From Rosa chinensis (Eukaryota > Streptophyta > Magnoliopsida > Rosales > Rosaceae): a DNA stretch of 64,000 nucleotides. Made by a program: the position numbers and the translations under genes. Shown here in pieces: positions 22,961-35,044 of the stretch (its first letter is position 1; every line of letters starts with the position of its first letter). Below the pieces are notes generated by a model, which worked only from the letters and a program-made list of their open reading frames with translations, did not search any database and was not told the origin of the DNA. The stretch is from assembly GCF_002994745.2 (NCBI RefSeq), contig NC_037088.1, positions 67,660,397 through 67,724,396 on the forward strand. The letters are read 5' to 3'.

Positions 22961-24039
22961 ATGTCATCTCAAACTTTCCCATGTTTCGTTTTCCTCCTCT
23001 TTTCCGTTTCCTTCTATTCAGCTTACTCCTCCATATTCTCCATCACAAACAACTGTCCATATACCATCTGGCCTGGCACGTTATCCGGTTCTGGCACGCC
23101 TCCGCTTCCGACGACCGGGTTTCAGCTGTACTCGGGACAGAGTGCAAGAATTGATTCTGTTCCGGGATGGTCAGGGCGTATATGGGCTAGAACTGGGTGC
23201 ACATTCAATGAGTTGGGAGTCGGAACATGTCAAACAGGTGACTGTGGAGGAAGGCTAGAATGTGATGGCAATGGTGCCACCCCACCTGCTTCACTCTTTG
23301 AAATAACCCTTGGCAAGGGCAATGACAAAGATTTCTACGATGTCAGCATTGTTGATGGATACAATCTGCCTCTTGTTGCCACCCCTCGCGGCGTCTATGG
23401 TGCGTGTAACGCCACCGGATGTGTCTCGGATATCAACAAAGGTACCTAACCGTTATTTGCCCCCTACATAGTTGTACATACAAGCTAGCTAGTTTACTTG
23501 GTCACCAAATGAATGCTTTAGTTTTTGAAATGAAACAGGTTGTCCGAAAGAGCTTCAGGTGGTGGGAGGCGAAAATGAAGGGAATGTGATTGGATGCAAG
23601 AGTGCCTGCGACACATTCGGTTTGGACCAGTATTGCTGCAGTGGACAGTTTGCTAACCCAACAACATGCCGGCCCTCCTCCTACTCAACCATTTTCAAGC
23701 GAGCTTGTCCCAGAGCTTACAGCTATGCTTTTGATGATGGCACAAGCACTTTTACATGCAAGGCTTTTGAATATGCCATTGTTTTCTGCCCCAACAACAA
23801 AGAGTACGCTTTTATTTTTCATCCCCTTCATGTAGGCTAGTAATCACCAAAGAACCAAGTTTTGTTTCTAAAATGAAAACAATTTGTGATGCAGGACGAG
23901 TGAATCGAATAGCCCATTGGCACCTCCAAGATTTGAAGTGCCTGGTGCTGGGAAGGTTGTGCGTGTGGCTTCCTCCTCGGACATGCTTTTACCAATTCCG
24001 TCTCTAATCTTTCTTCTCATCCTGAACATACTCTTTTGA
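22961..24039 (+). CDS. Thaumatin-like protein with C-terminal hydrophobic anchor
   Basis: Three exons, 22961-23441, 23539-23803 and 23895-24039, give 296 residues. A signal peptide spans about residues 1-22. The mature domain begins [20 protein letters not shown] and holds 16 cysteines, the canonical PR-5 number for eight disulfides. Family blocks include [31 protein letters not shown] and [11 protein letters not shown]. After the domain (ending near VFCPNNKE) there is a spacer and a hydrophobic tail ([18 protein letters not shown]), consistent with a GPI-anchor signal or membrane span. Thaumatin-like proteins bind or hydrolyse beta-glucans or act in defence at the cell surface. In Arabidopsis a thaumatin-like gene (At5g24620) also sits next to BIN4. 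Confidence 0.93.
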
Positions 24040-24433
24040 GACTTGAAAAGCAATACTACGATTTGCCAACAAGAACCTCACAAGTGCCAACAGGAAAATT
24101 AGTAAAGAGTGAATCAAGGGCAAGGGAACGTACAGAAACATCGATAGGAAAAAAAAACTGAAATTTTATTTGGAAGAGAATTTTAGTGTAATACAAATAT
24201 TCGATGAAGGCAGGCACAGTAAGGTTCATTGTAATGTAGTCGATTACTAGACTACTAAAATGTAAAGTGAATCCAAGCAATGCAGAAGAATGTAAATCAC
24301 TCGGTCGTATGAGCCAACCTACAGTACAAACTTGTATCTAATCAGGAACAATGGCTTCTATATGTTAAACTTTCCCTAAATACTCCAACAACTAACTCCT
24401 ACTCCAGTACAAGATATAATAAACAAAACTGTG
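24040..24433. other. Convergent 3' spacer
   Basis: Short region between the thaumatin-like stop and the BIN4 stop, holding both 3' UTRs. Nothing else is seen. Confidence 0.6.
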
Positions 24434-27400
24434 TCATTTTTTGTTCTTGGGCTTCTTGGAAAGTTGAGTTTTCTTTCTTGCTTTCTTTGGTGGCTGTGGC
24501 TTCCCTCCTGCAGGCTTATCTCTCTTCTTTACAACCCTCTGTATACAGATACACGAACATGATATAAATAAAATAAGCAGGCTTCATCAATTCATCATAG
24601 ATACTTCGAATCACTGAACGTTCATTTACCCCAGCAATAGAAAAAGAAAAAATAAATCTTAAGGTTGAGAAACATACCGATGCTTTGTCAGCTTTCCCTT
24701 TGGTTGTCCCATTGGTTTGTTCTTCAGTATCCTCATTTTTATCAGTTTGATGAGGAGTTGCTTTAGGAACTTTGTCAGCCTCATCTTCGGAATCAAATAA
24801 GAAACCCTCTAGTGTTCCTATTCATTCAAAATAATACAATGTTAAGGAAATATTAACTGTTTCAGAAACTATCAGTAAAGACAAAACAAATTAAAAAGGA
24901 GAATTCACAAGTCTCAACCTTCAACCATTGTTTCAGCTTCATATGTTTCTGGTTTCAGCTGAATGAAGTCATTCATGATAGCTTCTATCTGTTCAAGTAA
25001 TAAACAATTCAGAGTAGAATTAGCATCCTTGATAAAGTTCCCATCTTGCCACTAACATAACAGTAACATAATTGTTAACCAACCTTTGCCTCGGACGGTC
25101 CAAAGCTAACCTGAAAAGGAAGAGGTAGTGTCATGTCACAGAAATATAATGCTTAGTCTGAAGTGTTAAAATTGATTTCATGAGTAAAGATGAGCAAGAA
25201 CTCTAACCTCCACAAAGCACAAATAAATAATTAAGGACTGATACCCAATGTTAAAATTTCTAAATGGAGACGAAAAACTTACAACACAAAATGTCCTGGA
25301 AGGAACTATGGTTGTTTTGTAAATGGTTCCTGTGATGTTAACCAAAAATAAACCAGTCAGATGGAAGCCGCTTATACAGAAACATGCAGACCCATAAGTT
25401 ACACAGACAAGGCTTAACAACAACATGACAAAAACAGAGATGAAAAGAGGCATAGAATATGACACCAATATCAGAGAGCCAAAGTATGTTGAGTGAAACA
25501 AAAGAACTCTACATTCTTTTCTCAAAATCATTTAACAGGTCCATCATCAGTTCTTGGTTTTTCTTCCTTACACAGTGCACAAAAACTTGTGGAACCTTAA
25601 GGCAACATTGCGTCTATCATAAAGAGATGATCAAATAGTAAAGCAGAGGCATAATGGATCATCAATTCATCATTAACGCAAGAACCAGGTTAATTTGAAC
25701 AAAGTGTACCTTTTAAATCTAAGCACATCTCGCTATGCCCAGATCTAGAATCTGAAACTACCACCCGTCCTACAGCACCCATATCACCACTCAAATCTAT
25801 GGAGTCCTTTTCACACTCAACAAGTGCCTGCACAAATAGCAAAGCTTTTAGTTAATCACAGGCTCCCCCTTTTCTTTCTTTCAGAGAGAACAAAACACAC
25901 TGCACCAGCACCCCTCAGTAATGAGACATGCACTAGTTTTTTGAGATTTTTGTAAAGTACTTAGACGATGAGGCAAGCAAACAGCAGATTTCAGCTAACA
26001 TTCTTAACATCTCACAGCTCACTTGTTTGTTCAACCTTTTCATAAACTTTTATAAGGAACAATAACTTGCCAACTACATATTAACTGTAGCTGTAACTCA
26101 TTCTGACTGAGAGACTTTGAAAAAGTTTCAAGTGAAGGAACATAGAAACAACACCCTTTACCCAAGTTATTCAGTGCTGTACCTTTGTACGATGGACTTT
26201 CTCAGAGAGCACCAACGGCAATGTTGTGGTGGATACCTGTAAATTACATATAACTTAATCAACTCATTTGCAAAAGATTATGTAGGCAATTTTTAGTGCT
26301 TCTATAGATTATTATTACACGTGGTTCAATCTGCTTGTCAGAAGCTTCTTTCTCTGCCACTTCCACATCGCCACAAATTCCTGCACCGTTTTCAGATCAT
26401 ATACTATATGCATATAAAACAAATATGAAAAGAAAAAATGTAAAAGAAGTAAATTTCAGATTGGTGGGATTTGTAGTCTTATCCGGTATAAAAATGTCAA
26501 ACTATCTGTTAAGTTCTATTGAACTTCATTACTGGTTTTGTTCCTTAATTTGACTAGGAAAACTTGTATATCACTATATCTACACTTTATCAGAGCCATC
26601 CAGCCAGGTCCATGGAAGTCGGATTTACCAGCAGATCCCCAATTCATACCTTCTTTTTCTTTGCTATCTATCTTTTTCTTCTCTTTCTTGGGTGACTGGC
26701 CTTTTCCTTTTGGACTTTTCTTCAAAGATTTTCCTTTTGTAGCCTGTTTAGATGGAGACTCTTCACTACTGCCCATAAGAGCTGCATCCTCACTGTTACC
26801 TATTGATTGCAGTTGAGACGTTTTAAGGTCAGAAGATTCTCCATCGTGGATACCATCCTCTCTGGGAGGACTGTTTTCAGGATCAGAATCTGATGACAAC
26901 GCCAAATTCATACCTTCTTTTTCTTTGCTATCTATCTTTTTCTTCTCTTTCTTGGGTGACTGGCCTTTTCCTTTTGGACTTTTCTTCAAAGATTTTCCTT
27001 TTGTAGCCTGTTTAGATGGAGACTCTTCACTACTGCCCATAAGAGCTGCATCCTCACTGTTACCTATTGATTGCAGTTGAGACGTTTTAAGGTCAGAAGA
27101 TTCTCCATCGTGGATACCATCCTCTCTGGGAGGACTGTTTTCAGGATCAGAATCTGATGACAACGCCAAAACTGAATCATTCGGTTCCTGCCAAGCATAA
27201 TAGTTTTCTTGACATTAGCATCAATAATGATAGCATGTATAGTACAAATTGAAGCACACAATACTGACAAATTCCACACTGCCAATGCTTTTTAAACAAA
27301 AGACTGTCAGTTTTGATTGCGAAAAACTACGGTTATAGACACTAGAAATGATAGCATGATATTGAAATGATGATCAAAACTGTCATTAAGAAGCAATGCA

Positions 27401-28059
27401 AGGCATCATCCACCAAAATATAAAAACAAGAGGAATCTGATAATGCTTACATGAGTCTTTGAAGGCTTCTCAACAACGGTCCTTGTTTTACCTTCTCTCT
27501 TCTTGGATCCGTCTGACTTCTTCTTTTTCTGGGGTATATCTTCTTCTACTTTTTCCTCTCGTTTCGGAGACTTGCCTTTCAGTCTCTTATCAGATGGAAA
27601 CGCTGCAACACTTTTCCCAAGAAATTTACCGATAACTTCATTATCATTATCATTATCATCATCATCATCATCTTCATCGAATCCAGATGATTTATGAGGA
27701 GATAGTTCTCGGCCATCACTGTTATCCTCCCCCGAATTAAGTCCATTCAATGAAAACTCAGAATCTGAGGACAATGACAGTACTGACTCAGTTTTTGGGA
27801 CCTGAAAAAAAAAAAACAAAAGTAAACAAACCCTTACACACTCAGCATCCAAAATAACTCAACAACCATTTAACCAAAACACAAACCTGCAGACTACAAA
27901 GAAATTGCAACCCAATAAAATGCCTAATCTAGTAAGTAATCTTGACCAGTAATATCCTCCAACAATCAAAGTATGCAACTTTTACCCCAAAATAGACAAA
28001 AGAATGATTCTTCTTACCTGAAAAGTGCGCAGCCAATCCGGAGACCCCTCCCTGCTCAT
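24434..28059 (-). CDS. BIN4: BIN4/MIDGET, DNA-binding component of topoisomerase VI complex
   Basis: Eleven exons on the minus strand: 28059-28018, 27801-27451, 27187-26650, 26380-26319, 26236-26183, 25827-25710, 25329-25283, 25110-25084 (27-nt microexon), 24988-24919, 24817-24678 and 24538-24434; 517 residues. The start MSREGSPDWLRTFQ, the core TTTLPLVLSEKVHRTKALVE, SIDLSGDMGAVGRVVVSDS, GTIYKTTIVPSRTFCVV and the Lys-rich AT-hook-like tail match plant BIN4. BIN4 works with plant topoisomerase VI in endoreduplication and cell growth. The N-terminal half is Ser/Asp/Lys-rich, with a run of Asp/Asn. Exon 3 carries a perfect 88-residue tandem duplication (about residues 138-225 and 226-313); without it the protein would be 429 residues, closer to what I recall for Arabidopsis (about 450). 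Confidence 0.93.
26641..27168 (-). repeat. Perfect 264-bp tandem duplication in BIN4 exon 3
   Basis: Bases 26641-26904 and 26905-27168 are identical by eye, with two extra matching bases at the edge (26905-26906 against 27169-27170). The unit is 88 codons, so the frame is kept. Each copy ends, on the coding strand, with GAAG|GTATGAA. That sequence is the exon 3 donor in the 3' copy and plain coding sequence in the 5' copy. Confidence 0.95.
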
Positions 28060-29757
28060 CCCAGCTACTTCAAAGCACGATACTTTGATTCCAAGACCAA
28101 AACCCAAAATTGCTTTTGCCTTCCCACACCTTCAATCATAATAAAGTTTCAATCTTTTACTCCAATTCACAACAATATCATGCGGGTGAAAATTGCATGC
28201 AAATATGAGTGTGCCCAGAAGGCGTTTGTGAAAATGCAAAGTACAGATTAGACTAAGGCAAAACGGATCTGAAATTTAAATGCAGCGAATTGAAGAGGAG
28301 GGAGTACCGCAATAGAGAGGCCGAGACTGTGCAAGAACGATGCGAAAGGCTCAGGAATTTCTTGGCTATGTTCTTTCCTGACTATTAACTATTTCACTTA
28401 CCCACCAAATAAAAATAAAAACGCGGGACTTACGAAATTGGGTTTTGGTGTTTCTACCGGCTATTTATAGGTCACTTGTTTGTGCTTTGCCCTATTGTCT
28501 CTATGGTCCTAATTCATATTCATTTAGCACTAACCTTCCTTATTTATTTTGTTTAAATATGTGATTTGAGTCTTTGAGATGTGATTTCTCATGGGGACTT
28601 GTAAACTTCAAAATTGTTCAATGAGTCGAGGCAATTTAATAACTAGATACTTCAATTCGATCATCTTGATAAAGAAATTCGATAATATTTTTACGAAAAT
28701 ATCATCTTGTTTTGAGGAAGAGTGTAAATTTTTTAATTCGATAACTAAGGACAACATCACAGCAGTGATTAGTAAATGCAGTATCACTTAACATATAGTA
28801 TTGAGTGAAATTCACAACATTATAATGCTAAATGCAATATCACCCAACATAAAGTATTGAGCGAAATCCGACTACTAAGTGAACTAATAAGATTATAAGA
28901 TACTAATAACAAATTTCCATTGCACAATCCTATCTAGTCCTCATCATGGGTCGGGCTAGGGTTAGCCCTACCCTAAATTTTAGGGCTTAGGGTAGGGCCG
29001 GGCTGGGCTTTGACCAAGTCAGCGAAAGTTAGGGCCGGGCCGAGGCTTCAATACATAAGCCCTTTTACCCGCCCTTAAGGACCATTCCGTAAAGGCCTAA
29101 AGGGTAGGGCCGGGCCAGCCCTTTTCAAATAGGGTTGGGTCAAGCCTTTGTTTAACTCACATAAAACACAGTTTTGCTATATCAAACTGAGAAAAAAAAA
29201 AAAATATATATATATATATAATATAAATGAAACTAAGTACTTGAGATTTGAGAACCTGAGTTAATTACAAATATTCACAAATCCCACATAAACTGAAACT
29301 CATCAAGATCAAGACATCAAGTAGTAGACGAATTGCCCAGAAGCACTAAGCCACTGAGGCTACAAAAAATGAAGCAATGTTTGACACTTTCATTTTAATA
29401 CAAAAACTGATCATGTCTTCATGACTTCATGTGCATCAAAAACATTAATCAATCCTCTTTTTTTATTTCAATCAAATACGAAGGAAATCAGATTTAGGTA
29501 TGGCAAGAGGCAACTATAGGGTGTACAGACGTTTCGGCTAACTCCTTCCTAGCCGTAGGTCAGTGTAGGACTCAAAAAGTCTGAAGTTAGGAGAGGTTAT
29601 TATGTAAATAAACACACAAAATAAAAAACCAAGGAGCCCTCGTTATCCATAGAAAACACACCCGCCCTACTAGTATATACTCTCTAGTCTCTACTACAAA
29701 ACCAAAGAAACGAAGAAGCCCCAAATTTGATTTGAGGTCAACAATCTCAAATCAAAA
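28060..29757. other. Divergent region between BIN4 and HP30-2
   Basis: Contains the BIN4 leader (-) and the HP30-2 promoter (+). AT-rich repeats near 28780-28860 repeat the phrase ACATA.AGTATTGAG.GAAAT.C. A GC-rich repeat lies at about 28945-29150, followed by (TA)n at about 29203-29222. No gene is recognised. Confidence 0.45.
28945..29150. mobile_element. GC-rich repeat resembling a plant hAT-type MITE fragment
   Basis: Multiple variants of GGGCCGGGC, AGCCCTACCC and TAGGGC.TAGGGT lie in both orientations within 200 bases of otherwise AT-rich DNA. CCCTACCCTAAATTTTAGGG forms a partial hairpin. This composition is typical of nonautonomous hAT-like elements in dicots. Target-site duplications were not located. 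Confidence 0.4.
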
Positions 29758-32230
29758 ATGGAACAAGGAAATCGAGGCACCATGGTCTCCATGCTTCCCC
29801 AGCAGAACCAAAACCCTATAGAGCAGTTGCAGGCTCGCTTCAAGCACCTCGACCATGCCTTCCGCGTCTGGCTCTCCAAGCAGTCCGTCCCCGTCGAGGC
29901 CGCCATCGTCACCGTCACCAGCGGCGCTCAGGGCGCCGCTATCGGCGGCATCATGGGTACTCTCACCGGCGACATCTCCTCCACTCTCCCCACTCCTCCG
30001 CCTCAGGCCGGCGGCCTCAACCCCCAGACCATGGCCTCCTTCAAGCAAGCTCAGGTCTTTATCTCTCTATTGTCATTTTCCGCTTCAATATTGGGATTGG
30101 GATTACAAATTAGGGTTTTGAAGAGGTGAAAGATTGGTGCTTTGGTGTTTAATTGTGACCTAGTTATGGGAATTGAGTTTGAATTAGGTGGAATTGTGTT
30201 GATATGTAACAAGGTGTTTGCTTTATAGGCTCTTGCTGGGGGTCCATTGATACAAGCTCGGAACTTTGCTGTGATGACGGGTGTCAATGCTGGGATATCT
30301 TGTGTTATGAAGAGACTGAGAGGAAAGGAGGATGTTGAGTCGAGGTGAGCTCATTGTTTGTTGTGGTTCGTAATTTTATGACATGTCAAATGAATTGGGT
30401 TTAGGGTTTTTGAATCTAAGTGTGGTTTTTATTCTCTGATTGCTTTAGTGAAGTATTTTAGGCAAGGACTGTCGCTAATGATCATGGTTGAATGGTTTGA
30501 ATAACATAGTTGTCTGTTTGTTGATGGGAACTGTTTTCTAGCACAACTCTGGTATGTGCATTTGCGGCATCCTTGTGACTCTGTCAAATAATGAGTTAGA
30601 CAACTGGAGTGTTTGGTGTGAAGCAGTCACTGTTTGCCTTTGCATGTGTATATGTGTATCACCATTTCTCTCATTATAGATACATGTTTTGTTATAGCTC
30701 GATGCCTAGGAGCCTTTTATTATCTTATGAATGTTGATAACATATTGAGGTTGATCTTTTTCCTGTCAAATGTAAACATTCCTCTGCATTCCTTTTTTGG
30801 CAATGTATAGTAGAAAAGATATTCATTAAACAGTGTTCCATTTTTCTTCTCATGTGCTCAATCCACTCCATTCTCCAGTAAATCACATCTCAGGGGAAAG
30901 AAACAGACTTCAAAATTCTGTCTTAATGAATAAACTCTCAGACAGAATTCTTTAGCGGTTAGTTATCTGGTTAATGCAGTGAGGGTTAGTTCTGATTTCT
31001 GGGCTGTTTGGCCCAGTCTCGGCTGTGCCACCACTCCCCAGGATTTCATTATCCCCTCAACAGTTTGTTTGTTTTTTATGTTCTCAGGAGGTCTTCCATA
31101 TTTATGCCTTACCGTTTATCCTTCCAGTGAAAAAGTATATTTTTTTCATCTATAGATATACTATCATTCAACCATCATATTTTCTTCCATTTTGATTATT
31201 ACTGCAATGACAGGTATTATAAATTTTATTTAAAGTCCAATATTGTTGGTCTTGATTTTTGGCTACATATTTTTTTCCCATGTACTGCAGCATGGTGGCT
31301 GCTTTTGGTTCAGGAGCCCTGTTTTCATTGGTGAGTGGTTTTGGTGGCCCCAATCAAGCACAGAATGCACTTACTTCGGGAGTTTTCTTTGCACTAGTTC
31401 AAGGTGGACTTTTCAAGGTGAGCCTCGAGTATATTTATCATTTCAATAGTAGCTGAGGAGTAAAGAATGTTTATTTGGTGTCCTTAGCTACACATAATTG
31501 ATGTTTGAACTTAAGCTTGGGGACACATCAATACAAACATGTCATTTTGAAGACAAGAGACTGCTGAAATTGTAGAACTAACATATTTTGAACTTATAAC
31601 ATCAAACATCACCGAGTCTTAAGTGGTTTGATGATCCGAGTCTAGTACTCTGAGACGCATCCTAGGTAGTACTTCTTTACAGCATGTCTATTTGCATGAG
31701 GTATAAGGGTTTCTAAGTTTGAAATTTATATGCTCTAAAAACACTTTTCACATTGTTGTACAGTTGGGACAAAAGTTTTCCAAAGTACCATCTGCAGATA
31801 AAGATGTTTACTATTCTAAAACAAGAAGCATGTTGAGTAACCTTGGCCTCGATCAGTATGAGAAGAATTTCAAGAAAGGGTTGCTAACAGACTACACTTT
31901 GCCTCTGCTGAATGATAGGTAAGTAGCAGGATTTTCAAATTCTTTTATCACTCACAAGTCATTCATAAGCGGATATGCCCCTTATCTGTAAAGTATAAAT
32001 CATGTTACTTGTAAATGCTTCTAATGGCTTCCTGTTTGCTGTTTTGTTTCAGTGCTCTTAAGGAGGTGAGAATCCCTCCCGGACCAAGGCTTCTCATTCT
32101 TGATCACATTCAGAGGTCTGACTTGTGCTCCATAAACAATTATACTGCCGCTTGAAACTTATGTTTATCTCAGTTATGACGAATATTTTGTTTCAGGGAC
32201 CCGGAGTTTCAACAGAAGCGGAAACATTAG
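29758..32230 (+). CDS. HP30-2: PRAT-family import subunit with SAM domain (HP30-2-like)
   Basis: Six exons, 29758-30054, 30229-30344, 31291-31417, 31764-31918, 32053-32115 and 32197-32230, give 263 residues. The Tim17/22/23 (PRAT) domain has four weakly hydrophobic Gly-rich segments: GAQGAAIGGIMGTLTG, VMTGVNAGISCVMKRLRG, SMVAAFGSGALFSLVSG and NALTSGVFFALVQGGLFK. Residues about 190-250 (NLGLDQYEKNFKKGLLTDYT) fit a SAM domain that closes with PGPRLLILDHIQR. This two-domain layout is specific to plant HP30/HP30-2, chloroplast inner-envelope proteins that import transit-peptide-less proteins; the SAM domain is implicated in tRNA binding or import. Arabidopsis HP30-2 (At5g24650) is also next to BIN4. 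Confidence 0.93.
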
Positions 32231-34580
32231 TAGTTGAACAGCCTATTGGATCATTAAGGTTGGCAGGGCCAAAGAAGAACGTGTTTATCCAGTTAAAAAA
32301 CTTTTAGAGTAAGGGAGATATGTTTTCGAGTTGAGATAATATCATTTTATTATTAGCTTTATCCTTTACATTTTGCTAGTAAGTAATGATTTGCATATTT
32401 TGGTTTTTATGGCGCTCTCAAAAGTTTACGAGTTGCGTATCACCAAGTCTGAAACGGAATCCATTCAATTGCATAGTTTGGAATTTGAATGACAGATCGC
32501 AATAGTGTTAGTGTTGAACTGTTGATGATGATGTCATTGATGTGGGGCATAAATCTTGAGAGTATACGCCTCTTTCTCCAATAATGCTCAGAAGAAGAAG
32601 AAACAAATAGCTGAATGAGTGTTCGTAAATAAATATGTAGAAAACGACTTCTTAAGACAACCTGGTGGTTGAAACATTGCTTTGAAATTATCGTGGGAAA
32701 ATATCTAAATAATTCCGTCAGTGTGGTTCATAAACTTTTTTTTTTCTTTTTTTTTTCGGGCTACTGTGCTACATATGACAAAAGCAAAATCTGTAGAAGT
32801 AGAATATGCGGAATAAATTCGGTGGTAAAACTGGCATATACAATTTTATTGACATAGGCTGACGACCGGCAATTATTGTGGAAGCCGAATATCTCGACCG
32901 CACCATACAAAGATAATTGGATCCCACACTTCTGTCGATAGAAAGTGACATACATATAAATTTGTTCTCTTCAGTGAGCATTTTAAGCGACGAAATTTCT
33001 TTCGCTAATGTGTCATTTGTTTATTTCAGCAAGTACTTAAAATTAAGTATGGTGCCCTTAGCTATACGCCTATACTGTAATTGACGTTCGAACTTAAGCC
33101 TGGGAACCTTTCACTAAATTGTATGCTTTTAATCATTTACCATAAACGTTCTGTGGAGTGTAGAAGAGAAGGCATATGGTATGAACTTTTTTTAAAAAAA
33201 TTTCCTTTTATTTCTATGAAAATATGGTATGAACGATGATATTCGTATATATATTGGTTACATTACGTGTAGTCAGTTTTGCATCATAAGGTTACACATG
33301 GGCTGTATAGTCTCTGTGGTGTAAATTGTAATATTGAGAAATGATAGATGCAGCTTCTCCTTCACATGTTCTCCAACTCTGTCGTTTTTGTGGGGTTGCA
33401 CCCAATCCAGATCTAGAAATTGCTACAGATGGAAGATAAAAGTTTGTTCCAAATTCCCAACTATGGTTTCTCACCGTCTATTTTCATTTTTCAGTTAAAG
33501 CTGGTTAAGCTGCTGTGTCCTAATTCCTCTGCTTCTCTACTGCAATATTGAATATTGTTTCTCCATTGCTTTATGGCCAAGGATGATCTTTGGTACTTAT
33601 AAGTCATCTCCTATACTCATAAAGTCATAAGTTAGTTTCAAGTTGCTTCGTAGACGTCATTAGATTAGATGGGCTTCAAATCAAACTCCAAAGTCTAATT
33701 GCTTTATAACCTCCCATAAGAGAAACATGATTACTTGCTCTATGCTCTTTGGTTAGCGAATAATATAATCACCACCCAGCAAAATAGGACATGAATAAAG
33801 ATGCTATAATTTTACATCTCTTGACTTCTTTCACGCGTTTATTGGGTGGAAACTGTCACATACAAGTCCTCCACGACCATCTTTTATCATCCCCTATGAC
33901 ATGTTGAATTAATCACCAAGAGCATTTTTACTTAATTGGCTAATTGCTATATGCTTGTGCTACGTAACTATCATTAAGTAACATATACAAGATCATCTCA
34001 CGATCTTCAATTGATTGATTAGATAGACGTCTACATTTTAGGTGATACAAGAGAATCACTAGAGTCTAAAAGATTCACGATTTCACGTGTACGTAAAAAT
34101 GTTTCTATCTATTACACTATCATCACATAATATGTTATTCACCAATCCTATTCTACGTGTTTTCCTTTTCTTTCACTGCTTCAATATTAAATACAAAAAC
34201 TCTCCGTCATTCATCTTCTTCGTTTATTTTAGTAATTTTACCGGCCGGCCAAAACACCTACACCAGGAATTTATATTCAGATCGATCCAAAAACTTAACC
34301 GAGACTTGGCCACTTGGGAGAGAAAGAAACAAGAAAACATAGCACAATTTATTAAATTCCTCTACAAATGTACATATATTATTTGTTTCTTCTTTTTCAT
34401 TCAGAAAAAGAAGACGCATGGATCAACAAACAAAACCGAAACCGCTTCCTATAAATATTCTTAATTTCTACAACAACAAACCCTACATACATGCACTGAC
34501 CAGTCACAAAAACATTACATGGCCGGAGATCATCTGAAACCAAACATTAACTAACACCAAACAAACGGAATATTCGCTTC
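32231..34580. other. Convergent spacer between HP30-2 and LSU gene
   Basis: Holds both 3' UTRs. The phrase GGTG.CCTTAGCTA.AC followed by GAACTTAAGC.TGGG.AC occurs at about 31478 (HP30-2 intron 3) and again at about 33050, so a short dispersed repeat is present. Poly(T)/poly(A) runs lie near 32747 and 33193. The small ORFs at 32761-32981 and 34087-34464 lack family motifs. Confidence 0.4.
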
Positions 34581-34907
34581 TCATTTGGAGGCGAATTCTA
34601 ATGGAAGAGAAACGGCGGCGGACTGGAGGAGACGCTGTGCCTGAGAAAGCTGGTTCATAAGGGATAGAATCCTCGCGTGATCTGAACGCGCCTGATCGAC
34701 GGCCTCCGCCTCTAGCTCACCGAGCTGTGAGCATAGCCTCTCCTCCGCCTCCTCTGCCACTCTGAGCCTCTCAAACGTCTTCTGTAACTCGGCCTTCATC
34801 CTCTCCTCCCTCTCCTGGCTCTTCCTGAGCTCTCTCTCCAGCTCTTCGTTTCTCTTCTTCAGCGACTTGTCGTCTTCCACCTGAGGAACTTGCTTCGTCA
34901 CGGCCAT
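34581..34907 (-). CDS. LSU: RESPONSE TO LOW SULFUR (LSU) family protein
   Basis: Intronless ORF of 108 residues. It is almost wholly a coiled coil (ERELRKSQEREERMKAELQK, RLRVAEEAEERLCSQLGELE). The C-terminal SLMNQLSQAQRLLQ is characteristic of LSU1-LSU4. LSU proteins are small interaction hubs induced by sulfur starvation and other stresses, with partners such as FSD2 and sulfur-metabolism proteins. Arabidopsis LSU2/LSU4 (At5g24660, At5g24655) and LSU1 (At3g49580) flank HP30-type genes, as here. A TATA box is about 130 bases upstream. The ATG gives MAVTKQVPQVEDD; a longer reading frame that overlaps it is out of frame. Confidence 0.92.
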   Translation of the reverse strand: MAVTKQVPQVEDDKSLKKRNEELERELRKSQEREERMKAELQKTFERLRVAEEAEERLCSQLGELEAEAVDQARSDHARILSLMNQLSQAQRLLQSAAVSLPLEFASK

Positions 34908-35035
34908 TGAAACTAGCGTAGTGTTTATTCTGAATTTCTAATAAGACTATAGAAGAAAGAAAGAAAGAAAGAATAAGGTTGTAATGGAGAAGCAGATTTG
35001 TAGAACCGTGTAGGTTAGGAGAAGGAAGGGCTTTG

Positions 35036-35041
35036 TTTATA
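35036..35041 (-). promoter_or_regulatory. TATA box of the LSU gene
   Basis: TATAAA on the minus strand in CCTTTATAAACAAAGCCC. It implies transcription start near 35005 and a leader of about 100 bases. One GAGAC core, the heart of the sulfur-responsive SURE element, lies upstream at 35130-35134; a single 5-mer may be chance. Confidence 0.6.
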
Positions 35042-35044
35042 AAG

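Noticed and set aside
28945..29000. Interstitial telomeric repeat
   Set aside because: Phrases like CCCTAA and TTAGGG occur, but not as regular TTTAGGG heptamers. The context fits a GC-rich transposon fragment better.
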